Part shown: positions 63,480 to 64,000 of the stretch, one piece after another
How positions within the stretch are numbered: position 1 is the first letter of the stretch
Layout of the letters: each line of letters begins with the position of its first letter
Source: Caulobacter endophyticus
GTDB lineage: Bacteria > Pseudomonadota > Alphaproteobacteria > Caulobacterales > Caulobacteraceae
Direction: 5' to 3'
Assembly (NCBI RefSeq): GCF_003116815.1
Contig: NZ_QDKQ01000014.1
Span: 62,001-126,000 of the forward strand
Length of the DNA: 64,000 nucleotides
Position numbers and translations under genes: made by a program
The notes under the pieces: generated by a model
Seen by the model: the letters and a program-made list of their open reading frames with translations, nothing else
Told to the model about the DNA's origin: nothing
Databases searched by the model: none

Positions 63480-64000
63480 ATGGACAAGCGCACGTTCCTG
63501 CAGGGCGGCCTTGCCGTCGGAGCGCTGGCGATGACGGCCCCCGCGGCCGCGCTGGCCCAGGCCAAGGCGGAGGGCCGCAAGCTGGGCTACGCCATGCTGG
63601 GTCTGGGCTACTACGCCACCCAGATCATCATGCCGCGGTTCGCCGAGTGCGAGCACTCCAGGCTGACCGCCCTGGTCAGCGGCACGCCCGAGAAGCTGGC
63701 CAAGTACGGCGCCCAGTACGGCGTCCCGGAAAGGAGCCGCTATTCCTACGAGACCTTCGACCGGATCATCGACGATCCGGCCGTCGATATCGTCTATGTG
63801 GTCACGCCCAACAGCCTGCACCGCACCTTCACCGAGCGGGCGGCCAGGGCCGGCAAGCACGTGATGTGCGAAAAGCCGATGGCGACCTCGGTCGCCGACG
63901 GCGAGGCGATGATCGCCGCCTGCAAGGCCGCCGGTCGCAAGCTGATGATCGGCTATCGCAGCCGCTTCGAGCCGCACAATCTGGACGCCATAGCGCTGGC
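63480..64000 (+). CDS. Gfo/Idh/MocA-family oxidoreductase, 3' part missing
   Basis: The first 173 codons of a gene cut by the right edge. An export signal (MDKRTFLQGGLAVGALAMTA, then PAAALAQA), then a Rossmann fold GYAMLGLGYYATQIIMPRFA, the family motifs YVVTPNSLHRTFTERAARAG and HVMCEKPMATSVADGEAM. EKP is the catalytic-Lys motif. It resembles periplasmic glucose-fructose oxidoreductase with tightly held NADP. RBS AGGAGAG at 63469-63475. It follows the lactonase, so the pair may oxidise an aldose to lactone and then to acid. Confidence 0.88.
   Translation, partial: MDKRTFLQGGLAVGALAMTAPAAALAQAKAEGRKLGYAMLGLGYYATQIIMPRFAECEHSRLTALVSGTPEKLAKYGAQYGVPERSRYSYETFDRIIDDPAVDIVYVVTPNSLHRTFTERAARAGKHVMCEKPMATSVADGEAMIAACKAAGRKLMIGYRSRFEPHNLDAIAL

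Overview
The window comes from a high-GC alphaproteobacterium, almost certainly a Caulobacter or close relative. The evidence is a clear gcrA cell-cycle regulator with GANTC sites in its promoter, a holdfast polysaccharide export cluster (hfsD, divergent from hfsABC), MotB, and four different large intergenic palindromes of the kind scattered through Caulobacter genomes. A crtYIB carotenoid operon suggests a pigmented species. Most of the window is ordinary, densely packed chromosome with many 1-4 bp stop/start overlaps.

Layout: 1-6.7 kb is an L-rhamnose / rhamnogalacturonan locus (FAH-family hydrolase, L-rhamnonate dehydratase, IclR regulator, rhamnose dehydrogenase, L-lactate dehydrogenase, rhamnogalacturonan acetylesterase, SGNH esterase). 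It fits the non-phosphorylating diketo-hydrolase route, whose products are pyruvate and L-lactate. 6.7-13.3 kb holds a tiny membrane protein, a serine hydrolase, an SDR, the leucyltransferase Bpt, MotB, a hydroxyisobutyrate dehydrogenase-like enzyme and a secreted MetX-like hydrolase. 13.3-20.2 kb holds a DnaQ-type exonuclease with a BRCT tail next to ligA, a DUF969/DUF979/DUF2891 transporter operon and a class II aldolase. 20.2-27 kb is an RND efflux pair and a large transketolase/PDH-E1-like enzyme. 27-34 kb holds two NTF2-like proteins with a cytochrome c lipoprotein, gcrA, a single-ORF EgtB-EgtD fusion for ergothioneine, a KGG protein and an apparently frameshifted DUF1345 protein. 34-37.7 kb is a two-component system bracketed by two EF-hand proteins. 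37.7-42.7 kb holds an MBL hydrolase, an APC permease and the helicase HrpB.

42.7-44.6 kb is the accessory insertion of the window. It lies between hrpB and gatB and has lower GC. It contains an XRE regulator overlapping a reverse transcriptase that carries the retron hallmarks NAxxH, YxDD and V/ITG, preceded by about 640 bp of structured, mostly non-coding DNA with a promoter and a dyad operator. I interpret it as a retron whose partner is a Cro/C1-type HTH protein.

44.8-64 kb returns to core genome: gatB, an RcnB-like protein, a GST, a small SEL1-like protein, holdfast export (hfsD, then hfsABC), crtYIB, folD, an Hpt protein, nadK, a DUF2336 protein, glpK, an SMP-30 lactonase and a truncated Gfo/Idh/MocA oxidoreductase at the right edge. 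No rRNA, tRNA, CRISPR array, IS element or prophage structural gene was seen.
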